Below are positions 1-8,858 of a stretch of 27,212 nt of DNA, piece after piece. Location: positions 77,100 to 104,311 of the forward strand of contig NW_014040423.1 of NCBI RefSeq assembly GCF_001186125.1, read 5' to 3'. Within the stretch, counting starts at the first letter, position 1. Each line of letters starts with the position of its first letter. Under the pieces are notes generated by a model. It did not search any database, was not told where the DNA came from, and was given only the letters and a program-made list of their open reading frames with translations. Position numbers and translations under genes: made by a program. This DNA is from Sphaeroforma arctica JP610 (taxonomy: Eukaryota; Opisthokonta; Ichthyosporea; Ichthyophonida).

Positions 1-466
1 TATATATACATACATACATATATTTATTTATATATATATATATGTTGTAGGTGTGTTTGCGTTCTGTCACTTGATTGTCAGGTTTTACTTTGTTCATCCG
101 CATTCCTAGCAGGTCATGCTCTTAGACCCGTGTATACATGTTGTGTACATACATGTCAACGAATTTGTGTTAGAGCCAACTGTACAGGCACATGGTCTTG
201 TACGGACATTCGCTTTCCAATTCATTCATTCCCGTGTCTTTAACGAAGTGTATGAATACACCTGTATACACGCCCGTAATCAACCTTTGAGCCTAACCAC
301 TCACCCTAACAAGTTTTTCGAATGCATCTGTGTTAGTAAATCCCTCTTCTGTACTCATGCCAGTGCCTTCTCCTAATCCCTCCACTCATGCACTTTCTCC
401 TTGCGCTTGCTACAGATGCCATATGTCCCTCGATTGCAGTTACCACTATATGGGTATATGCATATT

Positions 467-499
<33 letters not shown>

Positions 500-603
500 A
501 TATCTGGACTTGTATCCTGCGGACGACACCAAGACAGAACGCTTGGGTGAACACAAATTCGTACTCTAATTCCCTTTCCTTATGTGTGTTGCATTTGCCA
601 CAG
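1..603 (+). other. Left-edge intron of the CSTF3 gene
   Basis: This stretch begins with a TATA/CATA microsatellite (about 1-45) and holds no exon I can defend. It should be the intron upstream of the exon at 604, because that exon opens with two bases that complete a codon begun in an exon outside the window. Open frames at 116-376 and 388-642 lack family resemblance and acceptor/donor pairs. The part from 411 to 552 is a degenerate copy of the following exon and is listed separately. Confidence 0.5.
411..552 (+). pseudogene. Degenerate duplicate of the CSTF3 LDLYP exon, split by a TA microsatellite
   Basis: Positions 416-450 match 604-638 (about 31 of 35 bases, one gap), including the upstream ACAG acceptor. 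Positions 501-547 match 636-682 (about 36 of 47). The two halves are separated by about 50 bases of TA repeat that the intact exon lacks. The second half still reads YLDLYPADDTKTERLG, against YLDLYPVDDNELERMG in the intact exon. Several codons in LDLYP differ only at the third base. The first half has lost the frame through a one-base indel. It looks like a once-coding exon duplicate that decayed. Confidence 0.75.
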
Positions 604-2784
604 ACGCCATATGTCACTCGATTGACAGGTACCACTATCTAGACTTGTACCCCGTTGACGATAACGAGTTAGAACGCATGGGCTATCAGAAACTCGCTCC
701 TGAGTCCTCTGGGGAAGGCGTGCAGAGTGTTGCGGCAATCGACGACACCGTATCGGCCATTAACAGCGTAAGTAGTAGAGATTATTATCAATAGAATGTC
801 AATGTATTTGAGGGATTTGGAGGTTCAGGTTTAGTGATCGCTTACAGAGTGTAACAAAATACATCCGATAGGACAGTTATGGCCGTTTAGAGCGTAAGTA
901 GTGGAATGTATTTTAGGGTTTTTGAGGTTCAGGGTTTGGTATATAATGTAGTATTCGTGTAAAGCGTATGGCTGCATCCGGCTATACGACAACGGGCGTT
1001 AAGACGTCGGTGGTCAGAGTATGTGCACAAAGACAAACGGACAGGTGAAACTCAATGGTTTTGGGGCATAATCGGCCTTAAGCCAACATACGTACGACGC
1101 ACCACAAGAACAACTCAATCAGATATTCAAACATAGGTCATAGACATGCCTGTAAGATGCTAGTTTCAACAACGTGTTTCTGTACATGAATTTTTACCAC
1201 TTTAACCCCAAACTTGGTCACCCTCATTCCACATCCCGATATAGGATTTTGTTGTACCTGATTTGAAATGTCTGGACCACTTCAACCCCGAACAAGGAGT
1301 GGTTGGTCCACTGACTGGCCCGAAGAGTATCACAGCACTCTTAGCCAATCTACCACCGCCTATGAACTTCATAGGCCCTTATGTCGATGTAGAAGCGTTT
1401 CTCGCGGGTATGGAGACATATGTTATGTGTCTATACCATGTGCTAGTCTGTGTCTGTATATTACGAACCAGCTTTTGTGTATGTGTGTATGTATGTATAG
1501 AGCATCACAACATGTTCGTAGCCTATAGGCCACTGCCCATAAACTTCACAGGCCCATATATGATTGTAGAACCCATTATCACAGGTATGGCGACATACGA
1601 TTAGTATTTATATACAATGGTTTTTTCTCTTTTGTTTCTGTAGATTGATGAAGGCGATATTTATGCGTACGTAAGTATATATATGCGCATATTTCTCTTC
1701 GCTAGTCTGATATTAGTTACATGTATCTGCCGCATAAAGTAAATACGAATAACTACACCTTGTATAGTGCGATCTGCCATTCATTATGCCGCCTGATAAT
1801 ACACCAGATGCTCTGTGTGTTTAATGTTTTTGTGTGAGCGTGGTTATGGGCACCTTCCTGTAGATCACACTCTCGAAGACGCCGCATACCAGCACATCAG
1901 CATATATTGTCTGGATAGGTTCTTAGGAATTCCAGAGTGTACGTGTACGGTCACATCTCTTCTAGTTGAATCACTGACATTGCTGTGCTTCGGATTGGCT
2001 GCCAGCTTAGCCATGATAGGTGGTTACTCGGTACTTAACAATCTACAGAGTTTCAACCACCAAGTAGCAAGTTTTATACTCCCATTCCGCTATCTTTCAT
2101 CTGCGAGTCCGGAATCTATTGGCAACTCTATATGTCCACAAATCGGGAATATTATACCTTGAATATAGTAAACAAATCATTTATACTATAACATACTAAC
2201 GCATAGGAATAATCTTGATACATACTTACATCATCGGGCATCTTTTCCTTCTGCGCAATAGGCCTGAGTCCGCCCGATGAAGCCGATGTGCCCCAGTCAG
2301 CAACAGACAAACGGGTTGAAGCTACCCAAACACCAGCTAGCAATGAAGATGCTGTCAAATCAGGTTTGTATGCTCATCTGCGCAGAATATATGCCGATAG
2401 ATTGTTGTATATGCAACGCAGGTGACTTGTTGGATGAGCATATTCTAGTTTGCTATAACTTTCAACAGAAGTTAGTATATATGTATTGATCTGCCTGTGA
2501 CATTTGCCTAGAACGCTGTGTGGTCTTGGTGGTCAATTGGTAGATCTGTGGCGATAATGATCAGGATGGTGTTCGACTATGTGTAAAGAACCTCTGCACA
2601 TGAAACTGATATCAGAATCTGCTACTCAATGTAATCAGGTACAGGTAAAAGGAAAAAGAAAAGCCAAGGTGATAGTGATGATGAAACAACGAATACAGTA
2701 CGAGCAACCAAGGGCACTATCAGGCGACCAGTGAATATATTCAATAAGCGCATGAGGAGCACTCTCGCGAAAGACAATCAATAA
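604..2784 (+). CDS. CSTF3: Cleavage stimulation factor subunit 3 (CstF-77/Rna14), C-terminal part
   Basis: Five exons give 215 residues plus a split first codon: 604-767, 1245-1407, 1864-1938, 2262-2363 and 2639-2784 (stop TAA at 2782). All joins are GT-AG and phase-consistent (0, 1, 1, 1). CstF-77 is the dimeric HAT-repeat scaffold of the nuclear pre-mRNA 3'-end cleavage complex. It binds CstF-64 through its C-terminal 'monkeytail'. Recognition rests on DRYHYLDLYPVDDNELERMGY, which mirrors the segment just after the HAT domain in animal CstF-77 (RYKFxDLYPCSASELKALGY as I recall it). It also rests on LPPPMNFIGPYVDVE, matching LPPPxxFQGPFVQVD, and on a basic, acidic-patch tail (KRKKKSQGDSDDE). 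The HAT repeats lie to the left, outside the window. The segment from HTLEDAAYQHISIY to the tail is less conserved, so the borders of exons 3 and 4 are less certain. Stop and poly(A) signal overlap. Confidence 0.85.
881..940 (+). repeat. Duplicate of the exon 604-767 donor junction
   Basis: The 3' end of the exon plus its donor (755-775) recurs at 881-901, including an identical AGC-GTAAGTAG. The following intron sequence (801-835) recurs at 905-940, with about 20 bases missing between the two blocks. The intron therefore carries a second consensus 5' splice site about 126 bases downstream of the real one. Confidence 0.65.
1190..1225 (+). repeat. Short echo of the start of the exon 1245-1407
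   Basis: Positions 1196-1213 resemble 1276-1293, the codons for DHFNPE, with 16 of 18 bases identical. Weaker similarity extends to both sides. The copy lies in the intron just upstream of the exon and has no open frame of its own. Confidence 0.45.
1530..1600 (+). pseudogene. Degenerate duplicate of the CSTF3 PPPMNF exon end with its splice donor
   Basis: Positions 1530-1599 align without gaps to 1353-1422, with about 53 of 70 bases identical. The match covers the last third of the exon and its GTATGG donor. The copy reads PLPINFTGPYMIVEPIITGMATY, against PPPMNFIGPYVDVEAFLAGMETY. It has an upstream CTATAG acceptor and a CAG-GTATGG donor. However, an exon bounded by these would not keep the reading frame with its neighbours, so I treat it as a relic and not an alternative exon. 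Confidence 0.7.
1644..1670 (+). other. Candidate 27-nt cryptic or poison exon in CSTF3
   Basis: A long pyrimidine tract ending in CTGTAG (about 1620-1643) precedes 27 bases that end at a consensus GTAAGT donor. In isolation it reads IDEGDIYAY. Spliced after the exon ending at 1407 (phase 1), the junction gives GAT followed directly by TGA, an in-frame stop. The coding model works without it. Its splice sites are as good as those of the accepted exons. Confidence 0.35.
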
Positions 2785-2785
2785 A
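2780..2785 (+). terminator. Poly(A) signal AATAAA overlapping the CSTF3 stop codon
   Basis: AATAAA spans the TAA stop at 2782-2784. With normal cleavage 10-30 bases downstream the 3' UTR would be extremely short. A second element further on cannot be excluded, because the flank is itself repetitive. Confidence 0.55.
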
Positions 2786-2896
2786 TGTTGCTTGTTGCTC
2801 AGCTACTCTAGCGAAAACCTATATATATGTATATATGTATATATATATATCGATAAATGTTACATGTTTCTCCGCTACTCTAACGAGAGACTATAT

Positions 2897-2908
<12 letters not shown>

Positions 2909-2933
<25 letters not shown>

Positions 2934-3015
2934 CAAGTATAGATATAGTTATATACATATACATACATATACGTATATATATACTATATTTATGTGTACT
3001 ATATACATATATGTC

Positions 3016-3047
<32 letters not shown>

Positions 3048-3117
3048 AATAAGTATTATATATATATATACATATGTATATATATATGTATATATATATA
3101 TATATATATTAATTAAC

Positions 3118-3148
<31 letters not shown>

Positions 3149-3153
3149 TCTCC

Positions 3154-3199
<46 letters not shown>

Positions 3200-3230
3200 A
3201 TATATACATATATATATATTTCAATATATG
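2909..3230. repeat. Long TA/CATA microsatellite
   Basis: About 320 bases made almost wholly of TA dinucleotides broken by CATA, GTATA and CTATA variants, preceded by a short AC run. The IYIY-type open frames on both strands here are artefacts of the repeat. Confidence 0.95.
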
Positions 3231-3560
3231 TTTGCTTGTTGCTCAGATACTCTCTAGCGAACGACAATCATTGGCAAAGACGATCAATATACCGAGGTAC
3301 CTATACCTATTCCAGTCCACTATGGTTCTGGAGTGATAGAGAACGGACTACATCACTGCCAACATTCGAAATACATTGTTAGACTTTGGTACTTTGGTAG
3401 TCTGCTGGGGTTGGAATCGGATTGCGCCTCCAATCTATGCATATTTCGACACGCTCTGCAATCCGCCAGCACTCCGCAATCCATTGGCGTTGGTGATGGC
3501 TGCACTATACAGCGAACATCTAAGGTGACGTAGAGCGTCCGTGACATGTTCATTTACAGT
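3231..3560. other. Spacer after the CSTF3 repeats, no gene recognised
   Basis: After the last gene-end copy there is ordinary mixed-composition sequence. An open frame at 3333-3533 contains a run of similar words around 3450-3490 (AATCCGCCAGCACTCCGCAATCCA). It shows no family motif, and its antisense frame is equally open. I see no supported gene. Confidence 0.4.
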
Positions 3561-5160
3561 ATCCTTGGTTGATTATTGGATTAGGGTTACTAGTGGAATA
3601 CATGTTATAACCACTATGTTTATCGTTTTAATCATATGCTCTTCGAAAATTGGCAATTTTCGATCGAAGGACCAGCAGGAGTGCATAGTCACGAAATAAA
3701 GCTTTGGCGTTTACTTGGAATCTAGCCGAGAAGAATCATTCAATTGTTTTTCGGGTTTGTAATGCTCAATATGCTGCACATAAAACATTAAAAGTTCATT
3801 TCTCGAGTGCGAAACATGACATATATAATATGCCATGAACCAATTAAAATTATGGATCGACAAATGTGACTACTGATTATTATAGATTAGACTTTGAATT
3901 GGAAAATGTGCTTTTAAAAATAAATTGGACTAGTATATAATTAAAAAAAAGCCAAAGCAGGGAGGAGAAGAACCGAGCCGTATAAATAGCATATGCTCGC
4001 GTAAAAAAAAAGTATGTACACAAATGTATATAATTTATTTTAAAATAAGAGAAGGCTATGACAGATTTTACTTTGTCTAAAGTCACGTAGTCGAGGACTC
4101 AAGGGCCAATGCCCAATGGCTCAAGGCTCATCACACACCTCGCATATTTCCCTACTCTCTAAAATAGCAATAACTAAATCCCGACCCAAAGGGCTTGGGA
4201 AAAAAAACACCCCGAGCCTCCGAGGCCCGAGAGAGACATTACATTTCTTTCTTTTGATCGATTACTTCTATTTTCATTAGAGAGCTAGTAGTAGACCTCG
4301 ACAGCGTCACAGACCACAGGCCACTGAGGCCACTGAGGCCACAGCTCTGCAAACACGAGAGAGCGAGAAAACAGAAAGAGAAGGGAGAAAACTTGGAAAT
4401 TGAGAATGCGGTGAATGATTTGCCAACAATTGTATTTTTTTATATAAAAATATATTTCCGAAAATGGGATAGCATAAACAATTTTAAACACATACCTTTT
4501 GTATTAATAGAACTACTCATTCTCCTCGACTCTCTATTGGCGTGTATTTAAAACATTGTACATTGTACCAACTATGTACCACTTCAAGTAACAACATTTG
4601 TATTTGTATTTTAATATTTTATTTTCGTATTTTATTAGTTATCTTTGTGTAATTGCTACGCGAGCGAGAGTACGTTTTATTATTTTGGATTTTTGTTTTG
4701 TTTTAAACAAAAAAATACAAAAATATATCGAAATATAGAGGGGGGGTTCAGGCTGACAGAGGGGGGGGGGGATAACGATGCAAAAAATATCCCCGTGTGT
4801 CGGCCCGTCGCCCGTCGCCCGTCGGGGACAAACCGAAATAGTGTGGCACATTTGTACCCTGACTAGTAACTGCCCTCCTACTCCTACAGAGAGAGAAGCT
4901 GATCATCATATATACGATTGGCTCATAGTACGACCTGACTAATATAAAAAAAAGGGTGCAGGCCTGCAGGGCAGCCCTGAAACAACCTGACCGAATCTAC
5001 GAATAGAACCTCGGGAGAAAACGAACCCATCAAAACAGTTACCCTTCAAATTTCAATGCTTCGCATGACTCATACAAGAGTTTTGATATATTTATATAAA
5101 AAAAGTGTTATATTTTCATGAGGCTAGGAAAAAAGAGAGAGAGTTACATAGCAGAGGCAG

Positions 5161-5248
5161 AACTGCAAAGTGCAGAGTGCAGAACTGCAAAGTGCAGAGT
5201 GCAGAACTGCAAAGTGCAGAGTGCAGAACTGCAAAGTACAGAGTGCAG
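5161..5248. repeat. 22-bp tandem repeat, four copies
   Basis: Four head-to-tail copies of AACTGCAAAGTGCAGAGTGC plus AG. The first three are identical and the fourth has one change (GTACAG for GTGCAG). The unit itself contains two near copies of TGCAGA/TGCAAAG, pointing to growth from a shorter motif. The period is not a multiple of three, so all frames are traversed and no coding role is implied. Confidence 0.95.
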
Positions 5249-6081
5249 TTGCAGATTGAAGACAAGCACAAGTGTTCAGTTGCTCACTGTTCAGACTTCA
5301 AAGTCTGCCAAACAGAGAATGACTGTTACTTTCTGCTGGGGTAACTCCATCAGTCCATATTATGAACTCGTGGAGTTGGTACTCGGTGAACTCACTACTC
5401 AGTCACTCACAGCCGGTAGGTCTATCATTTCAAATATCTAAACCAATGCCGAATTGCCGATATGTTTTGAGCTACGAAGACTTGTGATCGATACTCTATA
5501 TAAAATAATTCTTCGCGATACAATTGGTCTTGAAAATACCTCATCTTTTCTGGCAAACCAGAGAGAGCCATCACATTTCACATTTTTTTTCCTTAATTGT
5601 TTTTTCTTAAAAACAAAATTTATTAAGCACAAATAACAAATTTATATTGACACAAAACAGAAAACACGAGTGAACCAAAAAAAAATACAAAATATTGTTT
5701 TACTATAATTTCATAAGTGATAGGCAGGGACGTATATTGTTGCATTTAGGCTTTTATGTTTAAAAAAAAAAAGAAACTGTATCGAGTATTTACATATTCC
5801 AATTTCCAAATTGATATGTTCAAGAGACATGAAGTCCAAACAAACTCTAATTATGAATACGTCAGAGACTCGTGTCCGTCATAATGGTGACAAAAATAGA
5901 TTATGGCGCGATCTCTTTCACTCTACATATTCCATCACTCCTCAGAGTCCCAGACCCCAGTGGACCCAGTCCTCACTCCCCAGTCCCCAGTCACTCCCCA
6001 CTCCCTACTCTAGTAGTTTTCACTCCTCAGTTCTCCCCAGTTGTTTACAGCGCTTAGTGCTCACTGTTTAACTTTGCTACT

Positions 6082-6189
6082 AGGACTCAGGACTCAGGAC
6101 TCAGGACTCAGGACTCAGGACTCAGGACTCAGGACTCAGGACTCAGGACTCAGGACTCAGGACTCAGGACTCAGGACTCAAGACTCAGG
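6082..6189. repeat. Heptanucleotide GACTCAG array, about 15 copies
   Basis: About 15.4 head-to-tail copies of GACTCAG (CTGAGTC on -), almost perfect, with one A-for-G variant near the right end (AAGACTCAG at 6180-6188). The flanks carry related words (CAGTCTGCTGG and GCCAGT just to the right; ACTCCCCAGTCC about 100 bases to the left). Confidence 0.97.
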
Positions 6190-7319
6190 TGCCAGTCTGC
6201 TGGCTGCTAAGTGCCAGTAGTACTAGTCACTGCCAGCGGGCGGCTAGCCTGCTATGTAACAGGCCGCCAAGCTGCCATCTCTCTCACTGTGCTGCCAGGC
6301 GCCAATAGAGTGGGTGCGAAACTGCGAGTATTTACTGTTAGAGTTATGCTATACATTTACGTCACTGGTTATAAATACTATGATCTATTTACAGTCGATC
6401 GGATTGAGAGGACAGTCACAGAGTTGAAAGGGTCAGAGGGATCTGGCTCTTTACTATAGTATAGTGGGCTAGTTGCTACTGTGACTGTTGCTAGAGAGAG
6501 AGTGGGGTATGTACTACATATGTAGCCCCAGGCTGGCCGAGCCTGGGCCCTGGGACCTGGGTATGGGTGCAGTCCCTTTTTTTTAGAAACATTTTATATA
6601 CATATAGGAAAAAAAAATGTGAAATAAATCTAAAAAAGAATTGTGTCACTATTAGGCTTCATTTGTCAAATTTTTCTGATTCTGCAAAAATTATGGATTT
6701 TCGAATTTTGGTCACAATCTCTGATAATTTCGTTTTCAGAATGGGAATGAAAATTCTCTAGACAGTCCAAGAAATTCTGGCTACAGGGCAGTCCAGAATT
6801 TACTCAAAAGTACTTTTTTCAAGTTGACAAACGCGTACATCCGTTGAAATTGTAGCGGTTGTGAATTCTGTTGCCTTTTATCAGTTAGCCCTATCCATTG
6901 GTTGGAATAATCAGTGATCAACCATTGGCCCGTGCAAATTGTGTTCACATTGGTGCGCGGGCTTCAAAACTGACAATGTAGATGAATCAATTGTGCGTTT
7001 ATGTGTGTAGTTATACGTATATATCACTTCAAAACACACACATGTCACTGTAGTTTTAGGGTTCAAGGAAGATCAGAATGGCAAGGAAATTGTGGAAAAT
7101 CGAATTTTGAGGACAATTTAAAAGGGATCACATTTTAAAATTTGTAGTTGGCAAACGGGACAGATAGAAGAAATTTTAGAATGAGCATTGTGTTGACAAT
7201 TTCTTAAAATTTCAAATTCTCAACAAATTGGTAAAAGCAGCCTTAGGGCGAGTCCTCTCTAAATATTTACTCTCGTAGTAGAGAGAAAGAGTATAGGAAA
7301 TTCAAACCTTGAATTCTAT

Positions 7320-7450
7320 GAAAGTAGACCGCGAAACAAAAGTGTGTTTCGGCAATCTGAGAGAGAGAAAGCTGAAAGACCGAGAGTCTCAGTCAAGACT
7401 CAAGAGAGAGACAAAGAATGAGAGACAAAGAAAGAGAGAAAGGCCATAGC
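7320..7450 (+). repeat. Purine-rich GAGAGA tract
   Basis: The + strand is strongly purine-biased from about 7360 to 7442, with blocks such as GAGAGAGAAAGC, AAGAGAGAGACAAAG and GAAAGAGAGAAAGG. Similar GA tracts recur at 7990-8045 and 8178-8200. Homopurine runs of this kind can form triplexes, but nothing here shows a function. Confidence 0.7.
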
Positions 7451-8539
7451 CTTCCAAATGAAACAGAAGCCAGAACCGCAGCGGCCAGTGGCCAGTAGCC
7501 GTGCGGCGTGGAGCGGCGTGGGCAAATTAAAAACCAAAATAAATAAGTCATTTAAAAAATAGTCACAGGCACTCAGACTGATCAGCCTGTGCCCTGAGGC
7601 CCTGAGCCCTGAAGCCCTGAGCCTGCCCGGCCCTAAAAGGCCTGAGGGCTGACCTTGAGCCTAATTCCTGAACCTTTTTGAGAACTCGCACAGCAGCACA
7701 GATCAGACCGTCAGAGCTCCGAAGTTCAGAACACTCATAAAAAACAGAGTATTTGTATTTATATTTATATTATACCGATTACCGAAATGCTATATGACTG
7801 GTGAGTCATGAGAGGTGACTGCATTTTATTCAACATAAATAATAAGAGTCAATTCAAACTCCACACACACGATTTTCAAATTTCAGCACACTCCTGAAAC
7901 TTGAGGCAACACCCTTACTACTCTCGACTAAATAAATACTAAATATTTAGTAATAGAGAGACTAGAGACCACTATTATACTTTTTAACCTTTATAGAGAG
8001 AGAGTCTACCAGAGAGAGCGAGCTCTAAACAGTCTCTTGAAGAGAGTAGACGCGGGAGGTATGTACAGTGGTTCGTTTGTTTTAATATTAAAAAATAGTG
8101 TTTGCTCGAGACCGGTCCAAAGCACCATGACCAAAGCACAAGACTTGAGGTCCGAGGTCCAAGGAGTCGAGAGACTACACAGAGAGAGAGGGAGAGACTG
8201 AGCGAGAATGTAGGTAATACTGGAAAGTGGAAACAGTGGAAAGGTTCAGAGTCCAAAAACCCAATCCCCGATGTCGGCCAGGGACTCCAGGGAGGACACT
8301 CACGATGACAGAATTCGATTTCTCATTTATATCATTTTCTGAAATTTTTACCCGACACATGCTGAATTGCTGATTATTAGTTGATTTATATTTGATAATT
8401 TGATATACAGAGCAGATATTATTTTTTTGAGAATAGATATATTGAAGATATGTTTCAGATTTATGTATTTACTTCAAAAAAATATATATATATAAAAAGA
8501 TCACTAAAAATCTGTCATCTTTCCTGTTTGTATTTGTAG

Positions 8540-8717
8540 AAATAAATATACTAAAAATCGTCCGAGCCAAGTGAAGAGACCTAAAAAAAGCACAGACGGA
8601 GAATCGGAGATTGTAAAATCTAAAAATCAATATATGCCGCCAGCCCGCCACGTCGATGGTCATATGGTCAGTCTGTATAGAAGCGGTACATCAAATAGCG
8701 TACACGTACACGTACAC
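8540..8717 (+). CDS. Possible upstream exon of the Ser-rich protein gene
   Basis: A good acceptor (TCCTGTTTGTATTTGTAG ending at 8539) opens a frame reading NKYTKNRPSQVKRPKKS, then TDGESEIVKSKNQYMPPARHV. It is a Lys/Ser-rich, nuclear-looking segment in the same frame as the large ORF at 8859. A GTATGT donor at 8718 and a weak TTTAAG acceptor at 8846 would remove the intervening TAA (8823) and join both exons in phase 0. The exon starts one base before a codon, so a still earlier exon ending with two bases would be needed; I did not find one. It could also be the end of a separate gene. Confidence 0.35.
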
Positions 8718-8858
8718 GTATGTGTAATATATACAAAAATAGTCCATTCGTACGTTTGTAAATATACAACAAGCAATACAAATATACATCAAGTATCTAG
8801 TCTCGGATTTCATGCGCAAATCTAATCAATACCCATCAAATTTAAGAAATATAATGTC

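Larger units (their letters stand above)
2759..3290 (+). repeat. Degenerate tandem copies of the CSTF3 gene end, separated by TA expansions
   Basis: The last codons and first untranslated bases (2759-2800, containing CTCGCGAAAGACAATCA and ATAAATGTTGCTTGTTGCTC) recur in decayed form three more times. The recurrences are from about 2803 (GCTACTCTAGCGAAAACC), from about 2872 (GCTACTCTAACGAGAGAC) and around 3222-3280 (TGCTTGTTGCTCAGATACTC, then GCGAACGACAATCA). The gaps are filled with TA/CATA microsatellite, the largest at 2909-3230. Confidence 0.65.
3561..8539. other. 5-kb gene-poor low-complexity region
   Basis: No conserved exon was found on either strand. Unlike the introns, which are TA-rich, this block is dominated by A runs, GAGAGA tracts and short tandem units: a 10-mer CCACTGAGGC at 4321-4340, a heptamer CCCGTCG three times at 4804-4824, a 22-mer array at 5161-5248, CCCCAGT-like words at 5940-6010, a GACTCAG array at 6082-6189, purine-rich DNA at 7320-7450 and CCCTGAG words at 7585-7625. 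There are near-perfect inverted repeats at 3644-3662 and 6772-6801. It may be intergenic, or a long intron of the gene whose exon starts at 8540. Confidence 0.6.

Noticed and set aside
1815-2162. 115-residue ORF continuing past the exon at 1864-1938
   Set aside because: Only the first part has splice support. The GTACGT donor at 1939 gives the phase needed for the next exon, so the rest is read as intron.
2792-3336. Open frames of Ile/Tyr repeats on both strands, and similar ones at 13448-13947, 14042-14572 and 16384-16674
   Set aside because: They are translations of TA/CATA microsatellites. Where real coding is present (NAF1 exon 4) the repeat part belongs to the adjacent intron.
3333-3553. 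Overlapping open frames on both strands after the CSTF3 gene
   Set aside because: Both strands are equally open, there is no recognisable family, and no start or splice evidence stands out.
5105-5441. Two overlapping open frames over the 22-bp repeat
   Set aside because: They are produced by the repeat, whose period is not a multiple of three. There is no splice or homology support.
6082-6189. Array resembling a CRISPR or telomere-like repeat
   Set aside because: The units are contiguous heptamers with no spacers, in eukaryotic DNA, and internal to the sequence. GACTCAG is not a known telomere unit.
3561-8539. Possibility of a transposon in the gene-poor block
   Set aside because: No terminal repeats, target-site duplication or transposase/reverse-transcriptase-like frame was found by eye. 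A library search would be needed to revisit this.
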